From the NCBI RefSeq assembly GCF_022751215.1, contig NZ_JAICDG010000002.1, positions 1,984,001 through 2,048,000 on the forward strand: DNA of 64,000 nucleotides, in the 5' to 3' direction. Origin of the DNA: Actinomadura terrae (GTDB lineage Bacteria > Actinomycetota > Actinomycetes > Streptosporangiales > Streptosporangiaceae). Below are positions 8,161 to 16,725 of this stretch, in pieces (position 1 is the first letter of the stretch; each line of letters opens with the position of its first letter). The notes beneath the pieces were generated by a model. The model was not told the origin of the DNA, did not search any database, and saw only the letters and a list, made by a program, of their open reading frames with translations. A program made the translations under genes and the position numbers.

Positions 8161-8709
8161 GTGAGCACTGGGGACGACCGCCGAGCGGAGGTCCGGCGTC
8201 TCATCGACGAGATGGAGCACGACACCAAGAACATCAGCGAGGGCCAGTTCAGCGCGCTCGGCATGCTGATCACCGACGCCTCGCTCAGCGCCGACGAGCC
8301 CGCCCTGGTCGAATGTCAGGACGGGCTCCAGTGGTTGCACCGCCGGTACCTGGACGTCGGCGCCCTCGACGGGCAGGAGCGCGAGCTGCGCGGGCGCATC
8401 CTCGGCCTGATCGACGTGGTCCACTGGGCGCTGCGGCGGCTGCCGTCCGGGCTCCAGCTCGCGCTCCAGCCGGGCGGGCACGCGGCCCGCTTCCTGGTCG
8501 CGGTCGCGCGCAAGCAGGGCCTGTCGAACCAGCAGCTCGCCGCCGAACTCGGCACCGACGAGACCGAGATCAGCCGGGTCGGCCGCAGGCTCCTGTCGGC
8601 GGGCGTGGTGTGGCGCCGCAAGGAGTGGCGCCACAACGCCTGGGACATCACCCCCCGCGGCCGCCAGTACCTGGAGACCTCCGGCCTCCTCCCGGCCCCC
8701 TCCGCTTAG
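8161..8709 (+). CDS. Winged-helix DNA-binding protein (MarR-like C-terminus)
   Basis: This 182-residue protein starts at GTG with a GAGGAG ribosome site. The N-terminal half is charged and helical. The C-terminal half (residues about 105-175) has a winged-helix pattern: helix, LSNQQLAAELGTDETEISRVGRRLLSAG-type helix-turn-helix split here for length, then a basic wing (RRKEWRHN) and DITPRGRQYL, a typical wing strand seen in MarR/PadR-like proteins. It is divergent from the nitrilase-fold gene and may regulate it. Its last four bases overlap the stop of the convergent imine-reductase-like gene. No ligand domain is recognised. Confidence 0.72.
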   Translation: MSTGDDRRAEVRRLIDEMEHDTKNISEGQFSALGMLITDASLSADEPALVECQDGLQWLHRRYLDVGALDGQERELRGRILGLIDVVHWALRRLPSGLQLALQPGGHAARFLVAVARKQGLSNQQLAAELGTDETEISRVGRRLLSAGVVWRRKEWRHNAWDITPRGRQYLETSGLLPAPSA

Positions 8710-9572
8710 CCCTTCCCGGTCTCCAGGAGCGGGACCAGGCGCTGGAGCGCGTCGGCGCCGTGGCCCTCGGCGACGGCGCGGTCGAGGAGGTCGCGCATCG
8801 GCAGCAGGAGCGCGGGGTCGACGCCCTGCCTGACGCTCGTCTCGATCAGCGTCGGGAAGGCGACCTGGCTGGTCGCCACGCTGGAGACGTGGGTGCCGAA
8901 CTCGCCCGCGTCCAGGGCCCGCGCCTGCTCGGGGAACGAGCGCATCATCGCCGCCATCCAGTCGGTGACCATCGGCGCGAACGCCGACGCCGTGATGCCC
9001 TCGGACCGGGCGAGCGCGAGCGCGTGGTAAAAGCCCGCGTACATCCCGTACATGGCGTCCAGCAGCGCGAAGTCGAGCAGCGGCGCGAGGCCCGGGTCGG
9101 CGCCCACGTGGCGCGCCTCGGCGAGCACGGCCAGCACGTCCTTGTGGCGGGTGAAGGCGTCCTCATCGCCGGAGTACAGGATCAGCGCGCCGGGGCCCCC
9201 GATCATCTGCGGGACGGCCATGATCCCGCCGTCCAGGTAGCGGGCGCCGCGTCCGGTGACGAGGCCCGCCATCGCGCGGGCCTGGTCGGGGCTGCCGCTG
9301 GTCAGCTGGACGACCGTGCGTCCCGCGAGCGCGTCGGTCGCGAGGATCTCCTCCGCGTTCGCGTAGACGGACAGGCACACGATGACCAGCTCGCTCGCCT
9401 CGATCGCCGCGCCCGCGTCGGACGCCTGGACGGCCCCCTTCGCGACCAGCGGCGCGGCCTTGGCGGCGGAGCGGTTCCAGACCGTGACCGCGTGGCCTTC
9501 CGCCAGGAGGGCCTCGGCGAGCGCCGTTCCCATCAGGCCCAGTCCCAGCACCGTTACAGAGGTCTTTTGCAT
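8706..9572 (-). CDS. NAD(P)-dependent oxidoreductase, imine-reductase/6PGDH-like
   Basis: This 288-residue protein has an N-terminal Rossmann fold with GLGLMG at residues 10-15 and a basic residue pattern (WNRSAAKA) that suggests NADPH. The sequence DGGIMAVPQMIGGPGA is characteristic of the imine-reductase branch of the beta-hydroxyacid dehydrogenase family, and the length matches (about 290). The C-terminal all-helical domain carries the dimer-swapped helices (LLDAMYGMYAGFYHAL). Such enzymes reduce cyclic imines or related C=N or C=O compounds. It is divergent from the AfsR-like regulator gene that starts 80 bases away, so that regulator may control it. Confidence 0.83.
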   Translation of the reverse strand: MQKTSVTVLGLGLMGTALAEALLAEGHAVTVWNRSAAKAAPLVAKGAVQASDAGAAIEASELVIVCLSVYANAEEILATDALAGRTVVQLTSGSPDQARAMAGLVTGRGARYLDGGIMAVPQMIGGPGALILYSGDEDAFTRHKDVLAVLAEARHVGADPGLAPLLDFALLDAMYGMYAGFYHALALARSEGITASAFAPMVTDWMAAMMRSFPEQARALDAGEFGTHVSSVATSQVAFPTLIETSVRQGVDPALLLPMRDLLDRAVAEGHGADALQRLVPLLETGKG

Positions 9573-9652
9573 AGCGAATCTCCCTTTCCGTGTTGCCCCC
9601 AGCCTGGGACGGCCCGCTTCGGGAACCCTTCGGGTCGGATTACGGTGGCGGT

Positions 9653-12600
9653 ATGCGCTTCGGGGTACTCGGTCCGCTGGAGGTGCGGACCGGGGAGGGC
9701 GTGCCGGTCCGGGTCGCCGACCTGAAGGTTCGCGCGCTGCTGGCGGATCTGCTCGCGCACGCGGGACGGGTCGTCCCGTCCGCGCGGCTGATCGACGACC
9801 TGTGGGGCGACGCGCTGCCCGCCAACCCGGCCGCGACCCTCCAGGCGCGCGTCTCCCAGCTCCGCCGCGCCCTGGAGGACGCCGAGCCCGGCGCCCGCGC
9901 GCTGGTGGAGTCACGCCCGCCCGGCTACCGGCTGGCCGCGCGCGCCGACGACGCGGCGCGGTTCGAGGAGCTGGCGGCGCGGAGCCGGGAGGCGGCGGAG
10001 CCGTCCGTCCGCGCCGCGCTGCTGGACGAGGCGCTAGGGCTGTGGCGCGGCCTCGCCTACGCCGGGTTCGAGGACGCCGCGTTCGCCGCCCCCGAGATCG
10101 CCCGGCTGGACGAGCTGCGCCTCGCGGCCGTCGAGGGGCGGGCCGAGGCGCGGCTGGACCTCGGCGAGCACGAGGCCCTGGCCGCCGAGCTGCGTCCGCT
10201 TGTGGCCGAGCATCCGCTGCGGGAGCGGCTCCGCGCCGCCCACATGCGCGCCCTGTACCGGACGGGCCGTCCCGCCGAGGCGCTCGCGGCGTTCGAGGAG
10301 CACCGCCGCAGGCTCCGCGACGACCTCGGCGCCGACCCCGGCCCGGACCTCACCGCCCTGCACCGCGCGATCCTCCGGCAGGACGACGAGGGGCGGCGCG
10401 CGGCGGTGTCCAACCTGCCCGCCGAGGTGAGCGCGCTGGTCGGCCGCGACGCGGACGTGCGGGAGGTCGCCGACCTGCTCGGCGCCGCGCGGCTGGTGAC
10501 GCTGCACGGCCCCGGCGGCGTCGGCAAGACGCGGCTGGCGGTCGCGGCGGCGCGGAAACACCCTGGCGGTGGGGTCTGGTTGGTCGCGCTGGACGAGGGC
10601 GCCGCGTCCGGCGCGTCGGCCGACGAGGTCGCCGCGCTGGTCGCGGGCGTGCTGGGGTTGCGGGAGGACGCGGGAATCCCGGGCGGCCCGGCGGGACGGC
10701 TGGCCGGGGCGCTGCGCGGCAGGCGGGCGCTGCTCGTCCTGGACAACTGCGAGCACGTGCTGGAGCCGGTCGCGCGGCTGGCGGCGGCGCTGCTGCGCGA
10801 CGTCCCCGACCTGCGGATCCTCGCGACGAGCCGGGAGCCGCTCGGCATCGGCGGCGAGCACCTGCGCGCGGTCGCGCCGCTGACCGCCGACGCGGCGGCG
10901 GAGCTGTTCATGGCCCGCGCCGGGCTCGCCGAGAAGTCGGAGGCGGTCGCGGTGATCTGCGCGCGGCTCGACGGGCTCCCCCTGGCGCTGGAGCTGGCGG
11001 CCACCCGCGTCCGGGCGCTCGGCGTGGTGGAGCTGGCGCGGCGCCTGGACGACCGGTTCCGGCTGCTGTCCTCCGGCGCCCGGGACGCCCCGGCCCGGCA
11101 GCGGACGCTGCGCGCGGTCATCGACTGGAGCTACGAGCCGCTCGCCGAGGACGAGCGGGCGATGCTGCGGCGCCTCGCGGTGCACACGGGCGGCGCGTCG
11201 CTCGACGCGGCCCTGCGCGTGGGCGCCCAGAGCGGCGTGGAGGTGCTGGCGCGGCTCGTCGACCGTTCGCTGGTCGTGGTGGGGGACGGCCCGCGCTACC
11301 GCATGCTGGAGTCGGTGGCCGCGTACTGCGTCGAGCGGTTGCGCGAAGTAGGGGAGTACGAGGAGACGCGGCGCCGCCACTTCCGCCACTACACGGCGCT
11401 CGCCGAACGGGCTGAACCCCGCCTGCGCGGCGCGGACCAGCGGCAGGCGCTCGCCGAGATGCGGCTGGAGACCGGCAATCTCAAGACGGCGCTGGACACG
11501 GCCGTCCACGAGGGCGACGCGGATTCCGCGTTTCGGCTGGTCAACGCCATGGGGTGGTGCTGGTTCCTGTGGGGCCGTCCGAGCGAGGCGTGCCGGGCGT
11601 TGGCGCAGGCCATGACCGTCCCGGGAGGGGCGCCCGCCGCGCTGGCCAGGGCGCGGACGTGGCACACCGGATTCACCATGCTCGACGGCGACGGCACCGA
11701 CCGCGACGCGCGCTGCCGGGCCGCGCTCGCCGCCTACGACGGCGTGGACGACCCGTGGGGGAGGGCCTGGGCGCACTGGTTCCTCGGCTTCGCCCGGACC
11801 GGGTTCGGCGACCTCGCGGCGATCGACGACCTGACCGGCGCCGCGCTGGCGGGGTTCCGGGCGCTGCGGGACCGCTGGGGCGAGGCTGCGGCGCTCGCGA
11901 CCCGCGCCGCGCAGGCGGTCGCCGGAGGCGATCTCGACGCGGCGGCCCGCGACGGCGCGCGCGCCCTGGAGCTGTTCGGCGCGGCGGGCGACCGCTGGGG
12001 GCGGCTCCAGGTCTCCGACACGCTCGGCCTGATCGCCGAGGTCACCGGCGACTACACCCGCGCCGCCGCGCTGCACGAGGACGCGCTGCGCGACGCCGAG
12101 GAGCTCGGCCTGTGGACGGAGGCGTCCGCGCGGCTCTCCCGCCTCGGCCGGATCGCGCTGCTCACCGGCGACCACGAGCGCGCCGACGACCTGCACGAGC
12201 GGGGCCGGAGGCTGGCGGTCCGCGAGTCGCACCGGCGGGCCGAGCACTTCGCCGACGTCGGGCTCGCGCTCGCGGAGCGGCGGCGCGGCCGGCTGGACGC
12301 GGCGGAAACCCGGCTGCGCGGCTGGCTCGACTGGTGCCGCGCCATCGACGGCGCGCCCGGCCTGGCGTTCCTGCTCGCCGAACTCGGGTTCATCGCCGAG
12401 CTGCGCGGCGACGCGGACACGGCGCTCGCCCTGCACGCCGAGGGGCTCGCGGCGGCCCGCGCCACCGGCCACCCGCGCGCGGTCGCGCTCGCCCTCGAAG
12501 GCACGGCCGGGGCGCACGCGCTCGCCGGGCGCGTCGAGGACGCCGCGAAGGCGCTGGACGCCGCGTCCGCCGCCCGCGCCGCCGCCGGGGCGCCGCTGCC

Positions 12601-12673
12601 CCCGGCCGAGCGCGGCGACGTCGCGCGCATCGAGGCCCGGATCAGGGGCGGCGGAGGATCAGCGGAAGCGTGA
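9653..12673 (+). CDS. AfsR/SARP-type transcriptional regulator (BTAD, NB-ARC ATPase, TPR repeats)
   Basis: This 1006-residue regulator has an N-terminal winged-helix DNA-binding domain (residues about 1-90, FGVLGPLEVR to SRPPGYRL) and a bacterial transcriptional activation domain (about 95-240, ending DLGADPGPDLTALH). An STAND-type NTPase follows, with Walker A GPGGVGKT near residue 286 and Walker B LLVLDNCEH near 360. The C-terminal 400 residues are helical repeats of TPR type with many repeated Ala/Leu/Arg patterns. Such proteins activate secondary metabolism or stress genes after nucleotide-dependent switching. It is divergent from the imine-reductase-like gene and its 3' end overlaps the convergent MFS gene by 32 bases. 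The effector is unknown. Confidence 0.9.
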   Translation: MRFGVLGPLEVRTGEGVPVRVADLKVRALLADLLAHAGRVVPSARLIDDLWGDALPANPAATLQARVSQLRRALEDAEPGARALVESRPPGYRLAARADDAARFEELAARSREAAEPSVRAALLDEALGLWRGLAYAGFEDAAFAAPEIARLDELRLAAVEGRAEARLDLGEHEALAAELRPLVAEHPLRERLRAAHMRALYRTGRPAEALAAFEEHRRRLRDDLGADPGPDLTALHRAILRQDDEGRRAAVSNLPAEVSALVGRDADVREVADLLGAARLVTLHGPGGVGKTRLAVAAARKHPGGGVWLVALDEGAASGASADEVAALVAGVLGLREDAGIPGGPAGRLAGALRGRRALLVLDNCEHVLEPVARLAAALLRDVPDLRILATSREPLGIGGEHLRAVAPLTADAAAELFMARAGLAEKSEAVAVICARLDGLPLALELAATRVRALGVVELARRLDDRFRLLSSGARDAPARQRTLRAVIDWSYEPLAEDERAMLRRLAVHTGGASLDAALRVGAQSGVEVLARLVDRSLVVVGDGPRYRMLESVAAYCVERLREVGEYEETRRRHFRHYTALAERAEPRLRGADQRQALAEMRLETGNLKTALDTAVHEGDADSAFRLVNAMGWCWFLWGRPSEACRALAQAMTVPGGAPAALARARTWHTGFTMLDGDGTDRDARCRAALAAYDGVDDPWGRAWAHWFLGFARTGFGDLAAIDDLTGAALAGFRALRDRWGEAAALATRAAQAVAGGDLDAAARDGARALELFGAAGDRWGRLQVSDTLGLIAEVTGDYTRAAALHEDALRDAEELGLWTEASARLSRLGRIALLTGDHERADDLHERGRRLAVRESHRRAEHFADVGLALAERRRGRLDAAETRLRGWLDWCRAIDGAPGLAFLLAELGFIAELRGDADTALALHAEGLAAARATGHPRAVALALEGTAGAHALAGRVEDAAKALDAASAARAAAGAPLPPAERGDVARIEARIRGGGGSAEA

Positions 12674-13826
12674 CCACCATGGCCACGCCGGTCAGCAGGA
12701 ACGCCGACGGGTAACCGGTCTGCGCGGCGACCAGCCCGAACCCGGTGCCGCCGACGCCCATCCCGCCGTCGTAGGCGAGGTTCCACACGGCGCTGACCGT
12801 CCCGTACCCGGAGACGGGCACGTGCTCGAACATCACGGCCAGGCTCGCGTTCTGCATCACGCCGAACCCCACGCCGAACAGCGCCATCGCGGCCACGGTC
12901 AGCGCGGGGCTGTCGGTGGCGACGAGCCCGGCCATGCCCGCCCCCGAGATCAGCAGCCCGGGGACGAGCAGCCGCCGGGAGCCGTGCCGGTCCCCGAACC
13001 GCCCGGCCCACCAGCGCGCCAGCGTCGCGGTCGCGGCCTGGACGAGCAGCGCCGCCGCCGCGACGTCGCCGACCGCCGTCGGCAGGAACGTGACGACGAT
13101 CCCCGCGCCCATCGCGGACGTCCCGAACAGGACCGACATGCGCACCAGCACCGGGGACCGCAGCCCGGCCAGCATCCCGAAGCCCTCCTCCCGCGCCTCC
13201 CCGCCGGAGCGGCGGCCGGGCAGCCCGGGCAGCCCGAGCAGCGGCGCGAGCGCGACCAGCGCCGCGACCGTGCCCGCCACGAACACGGGCGTGTAGCCGA
13301 CGTGCCCGGCGAGCCAGACGCCGAGCGGCAGCGCCAGCACCGCCGGGACGCCGACGACGATCCCGGACACGCCGAGGCCCTCCGCGCGCCGCTCCGCCGG
13401 GACCAGCGCCGCCACCAGCGCGCCCGACACCACGACCATGACCCCGAAGCCCAGCCCGCGCACCAGGCTGACCGTGAGGACCATCGGCATCCCCGCCGAG
13501 AGCGGCAGCGCGAGCGCGGGCACCCCGAGCAGCACCAGTCCGAACGCCAGGTCCGCCCGGTGCCCGTACCGGTTGATGAGCCGGGGCGAGACCAGCTCGG
13601 CCGCCACGGTCGACAGCATCAGCGCGCCGGTCGCCAGTCCGGCCGCGACGCCGCTCCCGCCGTCGCCCGCCCCGCCGGACGCCGCGTACAGCGGGACGAC
13701 CGAGAACAGCAGGTGGAAGCTCGTCGTCGCGCAGAACGTGGACACGAACAACAGCGCCAGCGGCCTGCTGACCAGTGGGGGACGGGTGACCGGCGCCCCC
13801 GGGGCGACCTGGATCTGCTCGCTCAT
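12642..13826 (-). CDS. MFS transporter, drug-efflux-like
   Basis: This 394-residue inner-membrane protein has about twelve predicted spans and a central cytoplasmic loop (about residues 195-210, rich in Arg and Glu), as in the major facilitator superfamily. The N-terminal first span follows a 25-residue soluble tail. The pattern between spans two and three (SPRLINRYGHRADL) and the domain-5 region fit the proton-driven efflux branch. It is divergent from the MocR regulator gene starting 47 bases away, so it is a likely target of that regulator. Its 3' end overlaps that of the AfsR-like gene on the other strand. The substrate is unknown. Confidence 0.86.
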   Translation of the reverse strand: MSEQIQVAPGAPVTRPPLVSRPLALLFVSTFCATTSFHLLFSVVPLYAASGGAGDGGSGVAAGLATGALMLSTVAAELVSPRLINRYGHRADLAFGLVLLGVPALALPLSAGMPMVLTVSLVRGLGFGVMVVVSGALVAALVPAERRAEGLGVSGIVVGVPAVLALPLGVWLAGHVGYTPVFVAGTVAALVALAPLLGLPGLPGRRSGGEAREEGFGMLAGLRSPVLVRMSVLFGTSAMGAGIVVTFLPTAVGDVAAAALLVQAATATLARWWAGRFGDRHGSRRLLVPGLLISGAGMAGLVATDSPALTVAAMALFGVGFGVMQNASLAVMFEHVPVSGYGTVSAVWNLAYDGGMGVGGTGFGLVAAQTGYPSAFLLTGVAMVVTLPLILRRP

Positions 13827-13873
13827 GCCGACGACCGTAGGACGATAAGCGGCCTCCTGTATGGTCCAGTTCC

Positions 13874-15286
13874 ATGGCGATTCAGTGGGCCGGTTCGACT
13901 CCGGAGCTGCTGCTGAGCCTCGACCGCGACGGCGCGGAGACCCTGCGCGCCCAGCTGGAGACGGGGCTGCGCGACGCGATCTGCACCGGGCGGCTGAAGG
14001 CAGGGGAGCGGCTGCCCTCGTCCCGAGACCTGGCCCGGCAGCTCGGCATCTCCCGAGGGCTCGTCCAGGAATGCTACGGCCAGCTCACCGCCGAGGGATA
14101 TCTGTGTGCCCGGGCGGGTTCGTCCACGCGGGTCGCGCCGGTCCGCGTGGAGCCGGCCGCCGCTCCGGCCGCCCCGGTCGAGGGCGCGGCGCCCGGAGTG
14201 CGGATCGACTTCGCGGCGGGCCTTCCCGACCTCGCGTCCTTCCCGCGCGGCGACTGGGCCTGGGCGCAGCACGAGGCCGCCCGGACGGCACCGGCCGCCG
14301 AACTCGGCTACGGCGACCCGCGCGGGAGCGCGGTGCTCCGCGACGTCCTCGCCGGGTACCTGCGCCGCGTCCGCGCGGCGGTCGCCGAACCGGAGGACGT
14401 CGTGGTCTGCTCGGGTTTCGCGCAGGGTCTCAACCTGGTGCTGCGGGTGCTCGCGCGGCGCGGCGTCCGCCGGGTGGCGTTCGAGGACCCCGGCTACGGC
14501 GACGGCGCGACGATGGAGGCGGCGGCCCGCGCCGGGGTGGCGGCGGTCCCCGTCCCGGTCGACGGCGACGGCATCGACGTGGCCGCGCTCGCCGCGTCCG
14601 GTGCCCGCGCGGTCCTCGTCACGCCCGCCCACCAGTGGCCGACCGGCGTCGTGCTCGCGCCCGAGCGGCGCCGCGCCCTCGCCGACTGGGCCCGCGACCG
14701 CGACGCGCTCGTCGTCGAGGACGACTACGACGCCGAGTTCCGCTACGACCGCGAGCCCGTCGGCGCGGTCCAGGGCCTCGCGCCCGCGCACGTCGTGGTC
14801 ATCGGCACCGTCAGCAAGTCGCTGGCGCCCGCCCTCCGGCTCGGCTGGGTGCTCTGCCCGCCCGCGCTGACCCGCGCGGTCGCCGAGGAGAAGCGGCAGG
14901 ACGACCGCGGCTCGCCCGTCCTGGACCAGTTCGCGCTCGCCGCGCTGATCGGGTCCGGCCGGTACGGGCGGCACCTGCGGCACATGCGCCGGGTCTACGC
15001 CGGGCGGCGCGCCGCGCTGGTGGTCGCGCTCGCCGAGCACGCGCCGGGCGTCGAGCTGACCGGGCTGGACGCCGGGTTCCACGCCGTCGCGCACCTGCCC
15101 GCCGGTGCGGACGAGCGGCGGGTGGTGGGCGCGGCGCGCAGGCGGTCGGTCGGGCTGTACGGGATGAGCACCTACCGCGCGTCCGGCGCCGCCGACCCGC
15201 CGCGCCTCGTGCTCGGGTTCGGCGGGCTGACCGAGGGCGCCGTCCGGGACGGGATCGCCGCGGTCGCCGACCTCCTGCGCGGCTAG
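13874..15286 (+). CDS. MocR/PdxR-family regulator (GntR winged helix fused to PLP aminotransferase domain)
   Basis: This 470-residue protein has an N-terminal GntR winged helix (residues about 20-85, with GERLPSSRDLARQLGISRG) and a fold-type I aminotransferase-like domain. The PLP lysine lies in the motif GTVSKSLAPALRLGW near residue 315. The aspartate that contacts the pyridine nitrogen is in EDDYDAEFRYD. MocR proteins sense PLP or amino acids and control vitamin B6, GABA or transport genes. It is divergent from the MFS gene and is likely both its regulator and an autoregulator. Its stop overlaps the stop of the convergent EamA gene by four bases. Confidence 0.9.
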   Translation: MAIQWAGSTPELLLSLDRDGAETLRAQLETGLRDAICTGRLKAGERLPSSRDLARQLGISRGLVQECYGQLTAEGYLCARAGSSTRVAPVRVEPAAAPAAPVEGAAPGVRIDFAAGLPDLASFPRGDWAWAQHEAARTAPAAELGYGDPRGSAVLRDVLAGYLRRVRAAVAEPEDVVVCSGFAQGLNLVLRVLARRGVRRVAFEDPGYGDGATMEAAARAGVAAVPVPVDGDGIDVAALAASGARAVLVTPAHQWPTGVVLAPERRRALADWARDRDALVVEDDYDAEFRYDREPVGAVQGLAPAHVVVIGTVSKSLAPALRLGWVLCPPALTRAVAEEKRQDDRGSPVLDQFALAALIGSGRYGRHLRHMRRVYAGRRAALVVALAEHAPGVELTGLDAGFHAVAHLPAGADERRVVGAARRRSVGLYGMSTYRASGAADPPRLVLGFGGLTEGAVRDGIAAVADLLRG

Positions 15287-16143
15287 GGGCCCGGCAGGGT
15301 CAGGAGCACGACGGCTGCGCCCGCGCCCGCGAGGCCGACCGCCTGCGCGGCCGAGAGGCGCTCGCGCAGGGCGGTGACGCCGAGCAGCACCGGCACCACC
15401 GGATACAGCGACGACAGCACGACCGCGACGACGACCAGCTGCTCCCGCGTCGCCAGCAGGTACAGGACGAGCGCCGCCGCCGCGATCCCGCCGGTCAGCG
15501 CCGAGAGCACCGCGACCCTCCCCGCCGGGAACCGCCGCTCGCCCGCCCGGCCCCGGATGTCCGGCCAGGCGGCGGGGGCGATCGCGAGGACGGCCGCGAC
15601 CCGTCCGATCGCGACGGGCCAGAGCCCCGCGTCCGCGCCCGCCCGCGCCAACGCGAGGTACTGGACGCCGATCCCGGCCCCGGCGAGGAGCCCGTTCACG
15701 ATCGCGGGACGCGTCGCGCCCTCGGCACCGGCAGGCGACCGCGACACCAGCCACAGCGCGGGCAGCACCACGGCGATCCCCGCCCACGCCGCCGCCGTCG
15801 GACGGTCGCCGAGGAACGCCACCCCGGCCGCCACCGGCAGCGCCACCCCGCCGACCGCGCTGACCGGCACCGTCACGCTCATGTGCCCCCGGCTGAGCCC
15901 CCGGTAGAGGAACACCATGCCGATCCCCGTCCCGACGCCGGAGAGCGCGCCCCAGCCGAGGTCGGCGGCGGTGACGCCGGGCGCGGGCACGAGCAGCGCG
16001 GCGACCAGCGCGCAGCCGAGGCCGCCGAGCTGGCCGAGGAGCGCGACGCCCGCGAAGCCCGCGCGCCGCGACAGCAGCCCGCCCGCGACATCGGCGACCC
16101 CATAGGCGAGCGCCGAGCCGAGCGCCGCCCACGCTCCCGTCAT
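15283..16143 (-). CDS. EamA/DMT-family transporter
   Basis: This 286-residue membrane protein has ten predicted spans arranged as two five-span halves, typical of the drug/metabolite transporter superfamily (EamA domains). The second half ends with the usual VLLGVTALRERLSAAQAVGLA pattern near the C-terminus. Its ATG overlaps the stop of the upstream marR-type gene (ATGA), so both are in one operon and the transporter is probably under the control of that regulator. Such proteins export metabolites or amino acids; the substrate is not evident. Confidence 0.87.
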   Translation of the reverse strand: MTGAWAALGSALAYGVADVAGGLLSRRAGFAGVALLGQLGGLGCALVAALLVPAPGVTAADLGWGALSGVGTGIGMVFLYRGLSRGHMSVTVPVSAVGGVALPVAAGVAFLGDRPTAAAWAGIAVVLPALWLVSRSPAGAEGATRPAIVNGLLAGAGIGVQYLALARAGADAGLWPVAIGRVAAVLAIAPAAWPDIRGRAGERRFPAGRVAVLSALTGGIAAAALVLYLLATREQLVVVAVVLSSLYPVVPVLLGVTALRERLSAAQAVGLAGAGAAVVLLTLPGP

Positions 16144-16658
16144 GCTTTCGCCGCGTCGCGTTCGGCCTGGCCGACGGGGCAGACGGCGCCCGCCGTGCAG
16201 CACGTGCGGTCGCACATGCGGCACAGGACCTCCGAGTCGCCGACCTGCTCGTACAGCCGGGCCAGGAGTTTCGACAGCAGCGCGGCCAGCGTCTCGCGCT
16301 CGGAGTCGTCCAAGGCCGCGAGCGTGCCGGTGAGGGGCGCGGCGCGAGCAGTGAGCATCCGCGCCGCCGCGTCCTCGCCCCGCCGGGTGAGGCGGACGTG
16401 GACGGCGCGCCCCCCGCTCCGGCGGCGCTCGGCGAGGCCCGCGGCCTCCAGCCCGTCCACCAAGCGCGCGGCGGCGGACTGGCTGAGGCCGACCCGCCGC
16501 CCGAGCTCGGTGACGCCGAGATCGGGGGCGGCCGACAGCACGATCAGCGCCGAAGCGCCGCTCGCGCTCACCCCGGCCGCCCCGGTGGCCTCGTCGAGCA
16601 CGAGGTCGGTCACCGCCAACGCGGTGGCGCCGAGCAGGTTCGCCAACCGTTCATGCAT
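16140..16658 (-). CDS. MarR-family regulator with cysteine-rich C-terminal tail
   Basis: This 172-residue regulator has a winged helix (residues about 45-100: DLGVTELGRRVGLSQSAAAR then RRSGGRAVHVRLTRRG). After the dimerisation helix it has an extra tail with five cysteines (Cys146, 149, 153, 154 and 160; CRMCDRTCC then CPVG). MarR proteins with such tails are known in actinomycetes; the cysteines could bind a metal or Fe-S cluster, or sense thiol oxidation. That role is inferred. It is the first gene of an operon with the EamA transporter. A perfect 17-bp palindrome covers the start codon and overlaps a putative promoter, so it is very likely autoregulated and probably leaderless. Confidence 0.86.
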   Translation of the reverse strand: MHERLANLLGATALAVTDLVLDEATGAAGVSASGASALIVLSAAPDLGVTELGRRVGLSQSAAARLVDGLEAAGLAERRRSGGRAVHVRLTRRGEDAAARMLTARAAPLTGTLAALDDSERETLAALLSKLLARLYEQVGDSEVLCRMCDRTCCTAGAVCPVGQAERDAAKA

Positions 16659-16669
16659 GACTCATGCAT
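16653..16669. promoter_or_regulatory. 17-bp perfect palindrome, probable MarR operator
   Basis: ATGCATGA, one central base, then TCATGCAT: both arms are perfectly complementary. The palindrome covers the ATG of the MarR gene (16658-16656) and overlaps the putative -10 box. MarR dimers bind palindromes of this size, and binding here would block transcription of the regulator and the EamA transporter. The selA gene starts 57 bases to the right, so an effect on the sel operon cannot be excluded. Confidence 0.75.
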
Positions 16670-16694
16670 AACAAGCGGGCCGGGCGGAGCGCAA
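16666..16694 (-). promoter_or_regulatory. Putative promoter of the marR-eamA operon
   Basis: On the minus strand a TTGCGC box (16694-16689) is followed by a 17-base spacer and a TTATGC box (16671-16666). The expected transcription start is about 16659, directly at or next to the ATG at 16658. This implies a leaderless message, which is common in actinomycetes. The -10 box lies inside the operator palindrome. Confidence 0.5.
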
Positions 16695-16725
16695 CCCGGG
16701 TGCCCGGGCGTGCGATGCTGGCGGC

